Positions 20,684 to 29,308 of a stretch of 64,000 nt of DNA are shown here, piece after piece. Source of the stretch: Planctomycetota bacterium (lineage in GTDB: Bacteria > Planctomycetota > UBA8108 > UBA1146); assembly GCA_014240375.1 (NCBI GenBank), contig JAAZXB010000006.1:62001-126000 (forward strand), in the 5' to 3' direction. Under the pieces are notes generated by a model that worked only from the letters and a program-made list of their open reading frames with translations, did no database searches and was not told where the DNA came from. The position numbers and the translations under genes were made by a program. Each line of letters begins with the position of its first letter. Position 1 is the first letter of the stretch.

Positions 20684-21808
20684 GTGAGCCCGATGAGCGT
20701 TCTTCTCGGAATTGAGTTACAGGGATCGACCGTCTCCTTGCTGGCGGTGGATCGCAAAGGCACTGTCCTGGCACAGGTACAAGAGCCGGTCAGTGTTCCT
20801 TTTCAGCAGTGGTGGGGAATTCATCCCGATGAGCGGGTGAGATCGGTCCGGGCGCTGCTGCAACACGCTTTGCAGGAGGGGCTGATCCGCCCTGCGGCGG
20901 TGGCGGCCATCGGCATCTCCTGTGAGTCTTCGCTGGTGCTGGTCGATGCAGAGATGGAGCCGATCCCGCCGCGCGCTCTCAACTGGCAAGAACTGGATCC
21001 GGTCGCAACGCTTCCTCGGCAGGTCCTCCGCTCGACCCTGGCCAGTTATCCGAGCATCTTACGCGGCCTCCATTGCGTCTTCGATCTGCAGGACTGGCTG
21101 CGCTACCGCTGGACCGGAGCAGTGGCCACCACCACCACCTTCGCCTGGAATATCGGACTGTCCAGTTCGCGTAGTCCAGGTCAGCGCTGGGATGCACAAG
21201 AACTCCAGCAACTGGGACTCGAGTCGGGACAGGTCCCTCCGCTGATGCCGGGACCCCATAAAATCGGAACCCTTGCCGAGGAGTTGGTGCGAGAGACGGG
21301 ATTGCCGAGAGGCACCTGGTTTTGTGGGGGTTCCACACCGCAAGCCGCACGGCTTTGGCTCGCTGCAGAACCTCGCCCGGGCCAGCGAATCGTTCTGCTC
21401 GAGCCCGATGGGGCGACCTTGTGGAGAGTCGGGGGAGAACCGAAGTCAGCGGACTCGATCGAAGATGTGATTCCGTCTCCCTACGGTGATCACTGGTATC
21501 ATCGAGAAGCGGTGGAGGTTGCGGATCCCCGTCGTGGGGACACCCCGATCGCCGATGTGGTGCATGACGCTACTGATATCGATTCCGAGCAGTCGTGGAG
21601 TGTGGATCGGCAATCGATGATGGTCTCCGCCGATTTTGGTGCCCCGTCGAGAGCCCCGGCACTGCTGGCAGGAGTCGGACTCGGCTGGTATCGCGACCTG
21701 AGGCCGCTATGGCGCAAGCGTTGTCGATGCGGATCTCTTCAGGAGTGGATCGATCAATCGATTCATGATGAGGGATCCCCGGATGTGGAGACGAGAGAGC
21801 AGACGTGA
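20684..21808 (+). CDS. FGGY carbohydrate kinase-like protein, apparently catalytically degenerate
   Basis: VLLGIELQGSTVSLLAVDRKG, FDLQDWLRYRWTGAVATTTTFAWNIGL, IGTLAEELVRETGLPRGTWFCGGSTPQAA; catalytic GG(G)D replaced by GGST. Confidence 0.7.
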   Translation: MSPMSVLLGIELQGSTVSLLAVDRKGTVLAQVQEPVSVPFQQWWGIHPDERVRSVRALLQHALQEGLIRPAAVAAIGISCESSLVLVDAEMEPIPPRALNWQELDPVATLPRQVLRSTLASYPSILRGLHCVFDLQDWLRYRWTGAVATTTTFAWNIGLSSSRSPGQRWDAQELQQLGLESGQVPPLMPGPHKIGTLAEELVRETGLPRGTWFCGGSTPQAARLWLAAEPRPGQRIVLLEPDGATLWRVGGEPKSADSIEDVIPSPYGDHWYHREAVEVADPRRGDTPIADVVHDATDIDSEQSWSVDRQSMMVSADFGAPSRAPALLAGVGLGWYRDLRPLWRKRCRCGSLQEWIDQSIHDEGSPDVETREQT

Positions 21809-22824
21809 AGAGCAGCACGACCCTCAAGGACCAGCTTCCAGCTCGCTTTCGCGGAACCATGCTCGGTGCCGCCATCGGCAGCGCCCTTGGCTTTCCCCAT
21901 TCTGGATCATCCCGAACCTTCATGAGGGCTCTGGGATCCGAAGTGATCGAGGGCTATGTCCGACATCGTAACGGCTACTTCCCGGTGGGGCAGCATGGTG
22001 CCGGCGTCCAGTTGATGACACTCGCTGCGGAAGCGATCGCCACTGTCGGTTCGGTGCAACCGCAGTCGATCGTCGATCACTGGATTCCGTTGTGGCGCGA
22101 AAATCGCATCATCGAGCGTCTCCCCGATGTCGATGTGGCGATGTCTCGCTGGCTGCGTCGCGGCCCGGATGCCCGGGGCTGTGCCTGCGGACCGGGCGAG
22201 GTGGGCAGTGGATCCCTGGTGTCTAGCGTACTGATCGGGCTGTGGGATCACGATGATCCCACTTCGCTGGTCGATGACTGCGAACGCTTGATCGGTGTGA
22301 CTCATGAGGACCCGGAGGTTCGAGCAGTCAGCTCGGCGCTGGCCAGTGTCATCAGTCATAATCTCACCCACAAGGATGTAGTGCTGGGAGACGTGATCGA
22401 TGGAGCCACTGCCGCTGCGGCTCGTATCGACATGGCAGTGGCGGAACGAATCCAGGAGATCCCGATGCTGCTCGCCTCCTCCGAACTGGTGGCCTTTGAT
22501 CAACTGGCCAGTTCTCCCGACGAGATTTCAAATGCCGATCACTCCGGAATCGAAAACCGAGCTCTACCGATCTTCCTCGTCGCTCTTCACAGCTGGTTGA
22601 GAAACCCAGCGGAACCGATGCTGGTGATCGGTTCCTGTCTCTCGTCAGGTGGAGCGGTGGAGATGACCGCAGCGGTGGGTGGGGCGCTGGCAGGCTCCTG
22701 TATCGGCGAGCATCGCTTTCCTGCAGTGCTGAAGGAGGGACTGCTGGAGGGGAAAGAGATCTCTGCTGCAGCCGACCTTCTCTACCAGAGCCAGGTCCAG
22801 GAACGCAGACGCAGGAAACTCTAG
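21805..22824 (+). CDS. DraG/ADP-ribosylglycohydrolase-like protein lacking canonical acidic metal-binding motifs
   Basis: FRGTMLGAAIGSALGFP, VGSGSLVSSVLIGL, AAVGGALAGSCIG; GTGA overlap with upstream gene. Confidence 0.65.
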   Translation: MKSSTTLKDQLPARFRGTMLGAAIGSALGFPHSGSSRTFMRALGSEVIEGYVRHRNGYFPVGQHGAGVQLMTLAAEAIATVGSVQPQSIVDHWIPLWRENRIIERLPDVDVAMSRWLRRGPDARGCACGPGEVGSGSLVSSVLIGLWDHDDPTSLVDDCERLIGVTHEDPEVRAVSSALASVISHNLTHKDVVLGDVIDGATAAAARIDMAVAERIQEIPMLLASSELVAFDQLASSPDEISNADHSGIENRALPIFLVALHSWLRNPAEPMLVIGSCLSSGGAVEMTAAVGGALAGSCIGEHRFPAVLKEGLLEGKEISAAADLLYQSQVQERRRRKL

Positions 22825-22915
22825 TGCAGTGGCGTCACCGCCGTGTCCTTGGTATCTTCAATCCTCTGATCGTTTTGCATATGCGATGATTTCCAAGCGA
22901 TCGACAGGAGATGAA

Positions 22916-23146
22916 ATGTCTGGTGAGGTGAGGATGTTCGGCGAGATCGCCTTCGAGATGAGATGGATCTCCACAGCCCATCTATACGAAGCACTGGCGC
23001 TCCAGGCTCGGGATGAGGCGCGCGGCGAAAAGCATCGATTTCTCGGGCAGATTCTCATCGATCTGGGATATATGACAGACCAGCAGGTGCTCGAGGTCCT
23101 CACGGTCCTTCACGATCGCCCCCGCCATGGCCAGCGGGAGACCTGA
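22916..23146 (+). CDS. Small protein resembling a stand-alone MshEN/T2SSE-N-type domain
   Basis: MFGEIAFEMRWISTAHLYEALALQ...FLGQILIDLGYMTDQQVLEVL; compare MFGRIALKNQLVGEADLRRVMSSL in the 26844 ORF. Confidence 0.6.
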   Translation: MSGEVRMFGEIAFEMRWISTAHLYEALALQARDEARGEKHRFLGQILIDLGYMTDQQVLEVLTVLHDRPRHGQRET

Positions 23147-23193
23147 TCCTGACCACTGAACCGCTCCTGCCCTGGCCCCGCCCCCTGCTGAGC

Positions 23194-24156
23194 TTGCTGG
23201 AACGATGCTGGCGAGCCGGGGTGACTCTCGATCACTGGCGCCATCGCCGTCGTGAAACTGCAGGTGAGTGGCCCCTTCGACTTCCGGTTCCTGTCATCAG
23301 CATCGGCAACATCACCGTCGGAGGCACCGGCAAGACTCCTCTCACAGAAGCGTTGGCTCGAACCTGGTTGGATCGAGGTGGCCATCCGGGCATCGTCAGT
23401 CGTGGTTATCGTGGCGATGCCGATGGCAATGATGAACACCGGATGCTGCTACGAAGTTTGCCCGGGGTTCCCCATCAACAACATCGTTGTCGTCACACGG
23501 CAGGGCTCCAGTTGCTGGCAGCCCATCCCGAGGTGGATCTACTGCTGATCGATGATGGATTTCAACATCGACGCCTTCATCGAGATCTCGACCTGGTACT
23601 GCTCGATGGACGCAGTCCGCTGGCGGGAGGCTACTGCTTGCCGCGGGGGCGCTTGCGAGAGCCCTGGAGTCAGTTGGCACGCGCCGATCACCTGATCCTG
23701 ACTCGTGTCGAGCGTTGTCGTGATGGGGAACTGGCGAATACCATCGGGTTTTTACGCCAGTGGTTCCCATCGATACCTCGATCGTTGGCGACCACCGAGG
23801 TGGGAGAGGTGAGATCACTCGGCTCTGCGGAGATCCCCGCTGCCGGATCCAGGGTGTTTGGATTTTGTGGCATCGGAGACCCCGATTCCTTTCGACAGAC
23901 ACTCACCGCTCACGGCTGGAACCTGGTCGGGCTGGAGCCATTTCGAGATCACCACCGCTACCAGATGTCTGACTTTCGACGCATCTATCGGCAAGCCGGG
24001 GAACGGGGGGCCGCGGCCCTGGTCTGCACCGCCAAGGATGCAGTCAAGATCGAGCTCCTGCTCGCTGCTGGAATGAGTTCCCCATTGCCGATCCTGGTCC
24101 AGGAAGTGACCACCGCAGTCGATCTGGAGCCGATCCTCGCCCAAATTGGTGGGTGA
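23194..24156 (+). CDS. lpxK: Tetraacyldisaccharide 4'-kinase (N-terminus uncertain)
   Basis: VISIGNITVGGTGKTPLTEALA, VSRGYRGD, LLIDDGFQHRRLHRDLDLVLLDG, LPRGRLREPWSQLARAD. Confidence 0.92.
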   Translation: MLERCWRAGVTLDHWRHRRRETAGEWPLRLPVPVISIGNITVGGTGKTPLTEALARTWLDRGGHPGIVSRGYRGDADGNDEHRMLLRSLPGVPHQQHRCRHTAGLQLLAAHPEVDLLLIDDGFQHRRLHRDLDLVLLDGRSPLAGGYCLPRGRLREPWSQLARADHLILTRVERCRDGELANTIGFLRQWFPSIPRSLATTEVGEVRSLGSAEIPAAGSRVFGFCGIGDPDSFRQTLTAHGWNLVGLEPFRDHHRYQMSDFRRIYRQAGERGAAALVCTAKDAVKIELLLAAGMSSPLPILVQEVTTAVDLEPILAQIGG

Positions 24157-24232
24157 CAGGGTGTCGGGAGGCGTGAAACTGCGGCCCCTTCCTGCTAGCA
24201 TCTGAAAAAGACCCCGTTGAACAGGAGATCTC

Positions 24233-25204
24233 TTGGTACCGGACTCTCGTTGGCAACCGCTCGATCTTGGAGATGTGAAACCGATCCCCATCGGTCAGCG
24301 CAGGAATATTGTCCACAGAGATCAGTTTCGCGAACTGTGCGACCCGCAGGGAACCATCGAACAGTTGATCGATTCCTTGCCGGACATCCTGGCGGGTGGT
24401 GAACTGCGTGCTGCAGCGGCCGCGGTGGCCCGATCTGTTGCTGAAGGAGCTCCGGTGATCGCCGCCCTCGGTGGCCATGTGGTCAAGGTGGGAATGGGTC
24501 CACTGATCATCGATCTGATGGAGAAGGGTGTGATCTCGGCGATCGCGATGAACGGGGCGACCGCGATTCACGATCTGGAACTGGCTCTGATCGGCCAGAC
24601 ATCTGAAGATGTCGAGTCCAATGTTGCCGATGGTACATTCGGCATGGCGAGTGAAACTGCCGAAGCATTTCGACAGGCGAGCTTGGCTGGCTCCGATGAA
24701 GTGGGGCTGGGAGCGGCTCTGGGAGATTGGATCGAATCGCAGAGCGCTCCCCATGCCGAACTCTCGATGTTGCTCAGAGCTCGGCAATTGCGGATCCCGG
24801 CAACGGTTCATGTCGCCATCGGAACCGACATCGTGCACATGCATCCGGGTGTTGCGGGAGCAGATATGGGAGCGGCGACCGCTATCGATTTTCGGTTGCT
24901 CGCAGCGGTGGTCAGTGACCTCGAGAATGGTTGCTGGCTCAACATCGGCTCTGCGGTGGTGATGCCTGAGGTCTTTCTCAAGGTGGTCAACATCGCTCGT
25001 AACCTCGGGAAACCGCTGAATGGAGTGACCGCCATCAACTTTGACATGATCCCGCACTATCGCACCAGTCGAAATGTTTTGCAGCGTCCGGTGGAGAGAG
25101 GGATCTCATTGACCGGCCATCACGAGATCAACTTGCCGTTATTCCGAGTTGCTGTGCTGCAACGGATGTCAGCGGAAGATCGAGGAGCCAGTGATGATTC
25201 CTGA
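24233..25204 (+). CDS. Conserved protein resembling deoxyhypusine-synthase-fold proteins (tentative)
   Basis: AALGGHVVKVGMGPLIIDLMEKGVISAIAMNGATAIHDLELALIG, GTDIVHMHPGVAGADMGAATAIDFRLLAAVV, LNIGSAVVMPEVFLKVVNIARNLG. Confidence 0.6.
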   Translation: MVPDSRWQPLDLGDVKPIPIGQRRNIVHRDQFRELCDPQGTIEQLIDSLPDILAGGELRAAAAAVARSVAEGAPVIAALGGHVVKVGMGPLIIDLMEKGVISAIAMNGATAIHDLELALIGQTSEDVESNVADGTFGMASETAEAFRQASLAGSDEVGLGAALGDWIESQSAPHAELSMLLRARQLRIPATVHVAIGTDIVHMHPGVAGADMGAATAIDFRLLAAVVSDLENGCWLNIGSAVVMPEVFLKVVNIARNLGKPLNGVTAINFDMIPHYRTSRNVLQRPVERGISLTGHHEINLPLFRVAVLQRMSAEDRGASDDS

Positions 25205-26699
25205 ACTGAATACCCTGGAGGAGGCGCGCATCCTGGTGGTGGGTGACCTGATGCTCGACGAGTACTTCTACGGTGATATCGAGCGCATCTCGCCGGAGGC
25301 TCCGGTTCCGGTGGTACGAGGCCGTCACCATGAGATGCGAGTCGGAGGGGCTGGGAGCGTGGTGACCAATCTGGCCGCCCTCGGATTCGAGCCGATCGTC
25401 GTGGGGCTGGTCGGAGATGACGATGGCGGGCGGTTCATCCGCGAGGCACTCGAGGAGACCGGAGCCCGCACCGAGGGAGTGGTCGTCTGCAAGAGCCGAC
25501 CGACGATTCGCAAGACTCGGATCCTGGCCGGAGTCCAGCACGCTGGCAGAGCCCAGCAGCAGGTACTGCGCCTCGACCAGGAGGAGAAGAGTCCGATCGA
25601 CATTGGCGAGCAGACGCTCTTGATCGAGGCCGTCAATAACGCTCTTGAGCAAGATCCTGCAGCGGTGCTGATCTCTGATTACGAGAAGGGACTGCTCGAG
25701 AAATCACTCCTCGAGTCGCTGGTCGCAGGGGCTCAGCGACGATCAATTCCGGTGCTGGTCGACCCCGGCCGATCGGGACGCTGGAGTGGTTATCGTGGGG
25801 CGACGCTGATCTGTCCCAATCGATACGAGGCCAGTAGCGCGACCGGAATCGATCTCGACGCTGAAGTAAAGGAGCAATTGAAGGCGGGACAGGCGCTGGT
25901 CGAGGATCTCGAACTGGAGCACTGCATCCTGACCCTCGATCGAGACGGAATCACCCGAGTCTCCGCCAGTGGAGACTCTCGGCGCCATCCGACCCGGGTT
26001 CAGGCGGTCACCGATGTGGCGGGTGCCGGAGACATGGTCCTGAGTCTGCTGGGAGCGGCACTGGGCTCCGGCTGGAACATCGATGATGCCTGTCAACTGG
26101 CCAATCTCGGGGCCGGGATCGAGGTCCAGAAGGTCGGGGTGCAGCCGGTTGAACGGTGGGAACTGGAGGCAGCCAGGAGTGCCTGGATGGGGATCGTCCC
26201 CATCGCACTGCGCTCGTCGAAACAGATGCAGGAACTGGTCCAGCAGGCGAAGGCCACCGGCCAGACGGTGGTCTTCACCAATGGCTGCTTCGATCTACTC
26301 CATGCCGGTCATCTCCAGCTGCTCGAAGCGGCCCGGGCCTTTGGCGATCTGCTGGTGGTTGGAATCAATTCAGATGCGTCGGTGGCTCGCCTCAAGGGCC
26401 CCGATCGACCGATTCTGCCCGCCACCGAGCGCGCTCGATTGCTCGGGGCACTCTCCTGTGTCGATCATGTGGTGGTGTTTGATGAGGACACCCCGAAAGC
26501 ACTGATCGGTGCTCTGATCCCCGATGTGCTGGTCAAGGGTGCCGATTACAGCGTCGAGGAGGTGGTCGGTAAGGACGAGGTGGAGGCGGCGGGAGGCCGG
26601 GTCGAGCGAATCACCTTGGTCCAGGGGGCTTCGACCACCGGGCTCATCGAACGAATTCGAAGTGGTACTCGAACTTGCCCCCCGACGCCGGAAGGCTAG
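25194..26699 (+). CDS. hldE: Bifunctional heptose-7-phosphate kinase / heptose-1-phosphate adenylyltransferase
   Basis: ILVVGDLMLDEYFYGDIERISPEAPVPVV, ADVAGAGDMVLSLL-type PfkB motif; C-terminal VVFTNGCFDLLHAGHLQLLEAARAFGDLLVVGINSDASVARLKGPDRPI. Confidence 0.95.
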   Translation: MIPELNTLEEARILVVGDLMLDEYFYGDIERISPEAPVPVVRGRHHEMRVGGAGSVVTNLAALGFEPIVVGLVGDDDGGRFIREALEETGARTEGVVVCKSRPTIRKTRILAGVQHAGRAQQQVLRLDQEEKSPIDIGEQTLLIEAVNNALEQDPAAVLISDYEKGLLEKSLLESLVAGAQRRSIPVLVDPGRSGRWSGYRGATLICPNRYEASSATGIDLDAEVKEQLKAGQALVEDLELEHCILTLDRDGITRVSASGDSRRHPTRVQAVTDVAGAGDMVLSLLGAALGSGWNIDDACQLANLGAGIEVQKVGVQPVERWELEAARSAWMGIVPIALRSSKQMQELVQQAKATGQTVVFTNGCFDLLHAGHLQLLEAARAFGDLLVVGINSDASVARLKGPDRPILPATERARLLGALSCVDHVVVFDEDTPKALIGALIPDVLVKGADYSVEEVVGKDEVEAAGGRVERITLVQGASTTGLIERIRSGTRTCPPTPEG

Positions 26700-26709
26700 G
26701 ATGCACCTT

Positions 26710-26772
26710 CCATGCCGTGGGCATGGGCCCGTCTGAGCCGGAGAGCCCATTCCGGACCTCACATCGTGAGGT
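26710..26772 (+). other. Cluster of three consecutive hairpins upstream of the PilT-like genes (candidate structured RNA/leader)
   Basis: CCATGCC-GTG-GGCATGG (26710-26726); CCGGA-N8-TCCGG (26738-26755); ACCTCAC-ATC-GTGAGGT (26756-26772). Confidence 0.55.
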
Positions 26773-26843
26773 GAATCCATCGGACGATTTCAATATCCGG
26801 AGTCCGGTTCCGCGGGCTCACACGATCAGGCCTGGAGCAATGC

Positions 26844-28229
26844 ATGACCGATGATACGAAGGAGGGCACCGCCGACAGGCCCTCCAGCGAAGCAGCCATG
26901 TTTGGCCGCATCGCTCTCAAGAATCAACTGGTGGGGGAAGCCGATCTGCGACGGGTGATGTCGAGCCTCACCGGGGGATCGGATCTGGGAAAGGCACTGG
27001 TGGCAGAGGGTTTGATCTCTGCCAAGCATGCCGAGGCGATCTCACAAAAAGTTTCTCAGCGACTCGAGGGCCAGTCGACAGCGGCTAGCGCGGGTGACGC
27101 CGGGAGTCCGGCGCAGGCCACTGCTCGAGGCGGAGTGGTCTCGATCGACGATGTGAAGCGGATGGACTTCACCTCGATGGTCGGCAAGCCGTTGATTGAA
27201 TATCTGCGCAAGGCGCGAGAGTTGGGTTGTTCCGACTTTCACTTCCAGGTCGATTCGGCACCTCTGGTTCGTCTCCACGGACATCTCATCCGCTGGAAGC
27301 ATCCAGTACTGACCGTCAAGGACACTGCCAGGACCATCGAGGAATTGCTCGATGAGAAGCAGTGGAAAGATCTGCAACAAGAACAGGATCTGGACTACTG
27401 CCTCGACGATGGGGACAGGGGTCGCTACCGCACCAACTGCTTCAAGCAGCGCAAGGGTTTCGAGGCGGTGTTTCGGATCATCCCGACCAAGGTGCCCTCT
27501 TTTGAGGATCTACACCTGCCGGAGGTGCTTTCCCAGTTCACCCAGTACAACCAGGGCATCGTTCTGGTCACGGGGCCAGCCGGTTGCGGGAAGTCTGCAA
27601 CACTGGCGGCGATCGTCGAGCGAATCAACCAGCAGCGCCATGACCACATCGTGACGGTTGAGGATCCCATCGAATACATCTTCACCCCCGCAGGATGCAA
27701 CATCAATCAGCGTCATGTGCACCATCACACGGAGACCAACTACAGCGCCTTGCGATCGGCGATGAGGGCCGATCCGGATGTCATCATGGTGGGCGAGATG
27801 CGTGACGTGGAGACGATCTCGATGGCCATCACCGCCGCAGAAACGGGGCACCTGGTTCTGGCGACGCTTCATACGACCAATGCCATCCGCTCGATCGATC
27901 GCCTGATCGATGTGTTTCCTCCTCGAGAGCAGGAGCAGGTCCGAGCGATGGTTTCCGAGTCGATGCGAGGGGTCATCTCACAGCAGTTGTTGCCGCGAAA
28001 GGATGGTACCGGCGTTGAGCCGGCACTCGAGATCATGTTCACCACTCCGGCGGTAGGAAATCTGATTCGGGAGGGCAAGACATACCAGCTGGCGTCGGTG
28101 CTCCAGACCGGTCGTAAGCAGGGAATGATCACCATGGATGACTCGATTCGAATCTTGCTCCGTAAGGGAATAGTGACCCCGGAGACTGCTCGATTCCACG
28201 CGGAGGACCCCTCCGCCATGCAGGGTTAG
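26844..28229 (+). CDS. PilT/PilB-like retraction ATPase with N-terminal MshEN-like domain
   Basis: SDFHFQVDSAPLVRLHG, VTGPAGCGKSATLAAIV, TVEDPIEYIF, GEMRDVETISMAITAAETGHLVLATLHTTNA. Confidence 0.92.
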   Translation: MTDDTKEGTADRPSSEAAMFGRIALKNQLVGEADLRRVMSSLTGGSDLGKALVAEGLISAKHAEAISQKVSQRLEGQSTAASAGDAGSPAQATARGGVVSIDDVKRMDFTSMVGKPLIEYLRKARELGCSDFHFQVDSAPLVRLHGHLIRWKHPVLTVKDTARTIEELLDEKQWKDLQQEQDLDYCLDDGDRGRYRTNCFKQRKGFEAVFRIIPTKVPSFEDLHLPEVLSQFTQYNQGIVLVTGPAGCGKSATLAAIVERINQQRHDHIVTVEDPIEYIFTPAGCNINQRHVHHHTETNYSALRSAMRADPDVIMVGEMRDVETISMAITAAETGHLVLATLHTTNAIRSIDRLIDVFPPREQEQVRAMVSESMRGVISQQLLPRKDGTGVEPALEIMFTTPAVGNLIREGKTYQLASVLQTGRKQGMITMDDSIRILLRKGIVTPETARFHAEDPSAMQG

Positions 28230-28239
28230 GAAAATATCG

Positions 28240-29304
28240 ATGTCCGTTAAAGCACTCGAAAAACTACTCTGCAAGATTCGTGAAGTCGAGGGGTCTGACC
28301 TTCATATCAGTGCAGGAATGCCTCCCAAGATCCGCATTCACGGACACCTGAGGCCCATCAACAAGGAACCTCTCACCAATCAACAGGTCGAGGAGCTGCT
28401 GCTCCCCTCCCTCGATGAGAAGCGCAGCGCGATCTTCGCCGAGAAGAATGATCTCGATTGGGCCTACGCCATTCCTGGAGTGGCACGCTTCCGTTGTAGC
28501 TTCTTCAGGCAGCAACACGGGATGTCCGGGGTATTCCGGATCATTCCCGAGGAGATCAAGACGGTGCAGGAACTGGGAGTGCCCTCTCACATCGAAGATT
28601 TCTGTAAACTTCGTAATGGTTTGATCCTCTGCACGGGTCCGACAGGAAGTGGAAAATCGACGACCCTTGCGGCGTTGATCGACTTCATCAACAGGAATCA
28701 GTCGAGGCACATCGTGACCATCGAGGAACCGATCGAGTTCGTGCATCAGAACAAGAACAGTCAGATCACCCAGCGCGAGGTGGGAATCGATACGGATTCC
28801 TTCGCCCGGGCGTTGCGGTCGGTCAGCCGCCAGGATCCGGACGTGATACTGGTGGGTGAACTTCGAGATCTGGAGACGATCAGTCTTGCCATCACCGCCG
28901 CAGAGATGGGGTACCTGGTATTTGCTACCCTCCATACCAATAGTGCGGCCAAGACTGTCGACCGGATCATCGATGTGTTTCCTGAAGATCAGCAAAACCA
29001 GGTGCGCACGATGCTCTCTTCATCGCTCAAGGGAATCATCGCCCAGCTACTGATCCCGAGGCAGGATGGCAAGGGTCGTGTGGCGGTCAATGAGTTGCTC
29101 TTCCATGATGGATCCTTGCCCAACATCATCCGTGAGGGTGCGGTGCACAAGATCGTCTCGCTCATCGAGGGTGGACGAGGTAAGGGGATGCAATTGATGG
29201 ATGATTCCATCATGGTCGCATTGAAGAAGGGTGATATCAGTGCTGAACATGCGCACCGGTGGGCCAGCGAGAAGAAGAAATTTCAGCACTTCCTGAAGGG
29301 TTGA
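28240..29304 (+). CDS. pilT: Type IV pilus twitching motility ATPase PilT
   Basis: SDLHISAGMPPKIRIHGHLRP, CTGPTGSGKSTTLAALIDFIN, TIEEPIEFVHQNKNSQITQREVG, GELRDLETISLAITAAEMGYLVFATLHTNSA. Confidence 0.95.
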   Translation: MSVKALEKLLCKIREVEGSDLHISAGMPPKIRIHGHLRPINKEPLTNQQVEELLLPSLDEKRSAIFAEKNDLDWAYAIPGVARFRCSFFRQQHGMSGVFRIIPEEIKTVQELGVPSHIEDFCKLRNGLILCTGPTGSGKSTTLAALIDFINRNQSRHIVTIEEPIEFVHQNKNSQITQREVGIDTDSFARALRSVSRQDPDVILVGELRDLETISLAITAAEMGYLVFATLHTNSAAKTVDRIIDVFPEDQQNQVRTMLSSSLKGIIAQLLIPRQDGKGRVAVNELLFHDGSLPNIIREGAVHKIVSLIEGGRGKGMQLMDDSIMVALKKGDISAEHAHRWASEKKKFQHFLKG

Positions 29305-29308
29305 TCGG

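Noticed and set aside
24044-25057. 337-aa minus ORF opposite the DHS-like gene
   Set aside because: Shadow ORF; the plus frame has coherent conserved-looking motifs and neighbours.
26700-26843. tRNA gene in the hairpin-rich gap
   Set aside because: Three hairpins, but no closing acceptor stem, no GTTCGAnTC-type T-loop and no cloverleaf spacing.
28480-28500. Sigma-54-like TGGCACG...TTGT sequence
   Set aside because: Lies inside pilT coding sequence and lacks a good -12 GC element.
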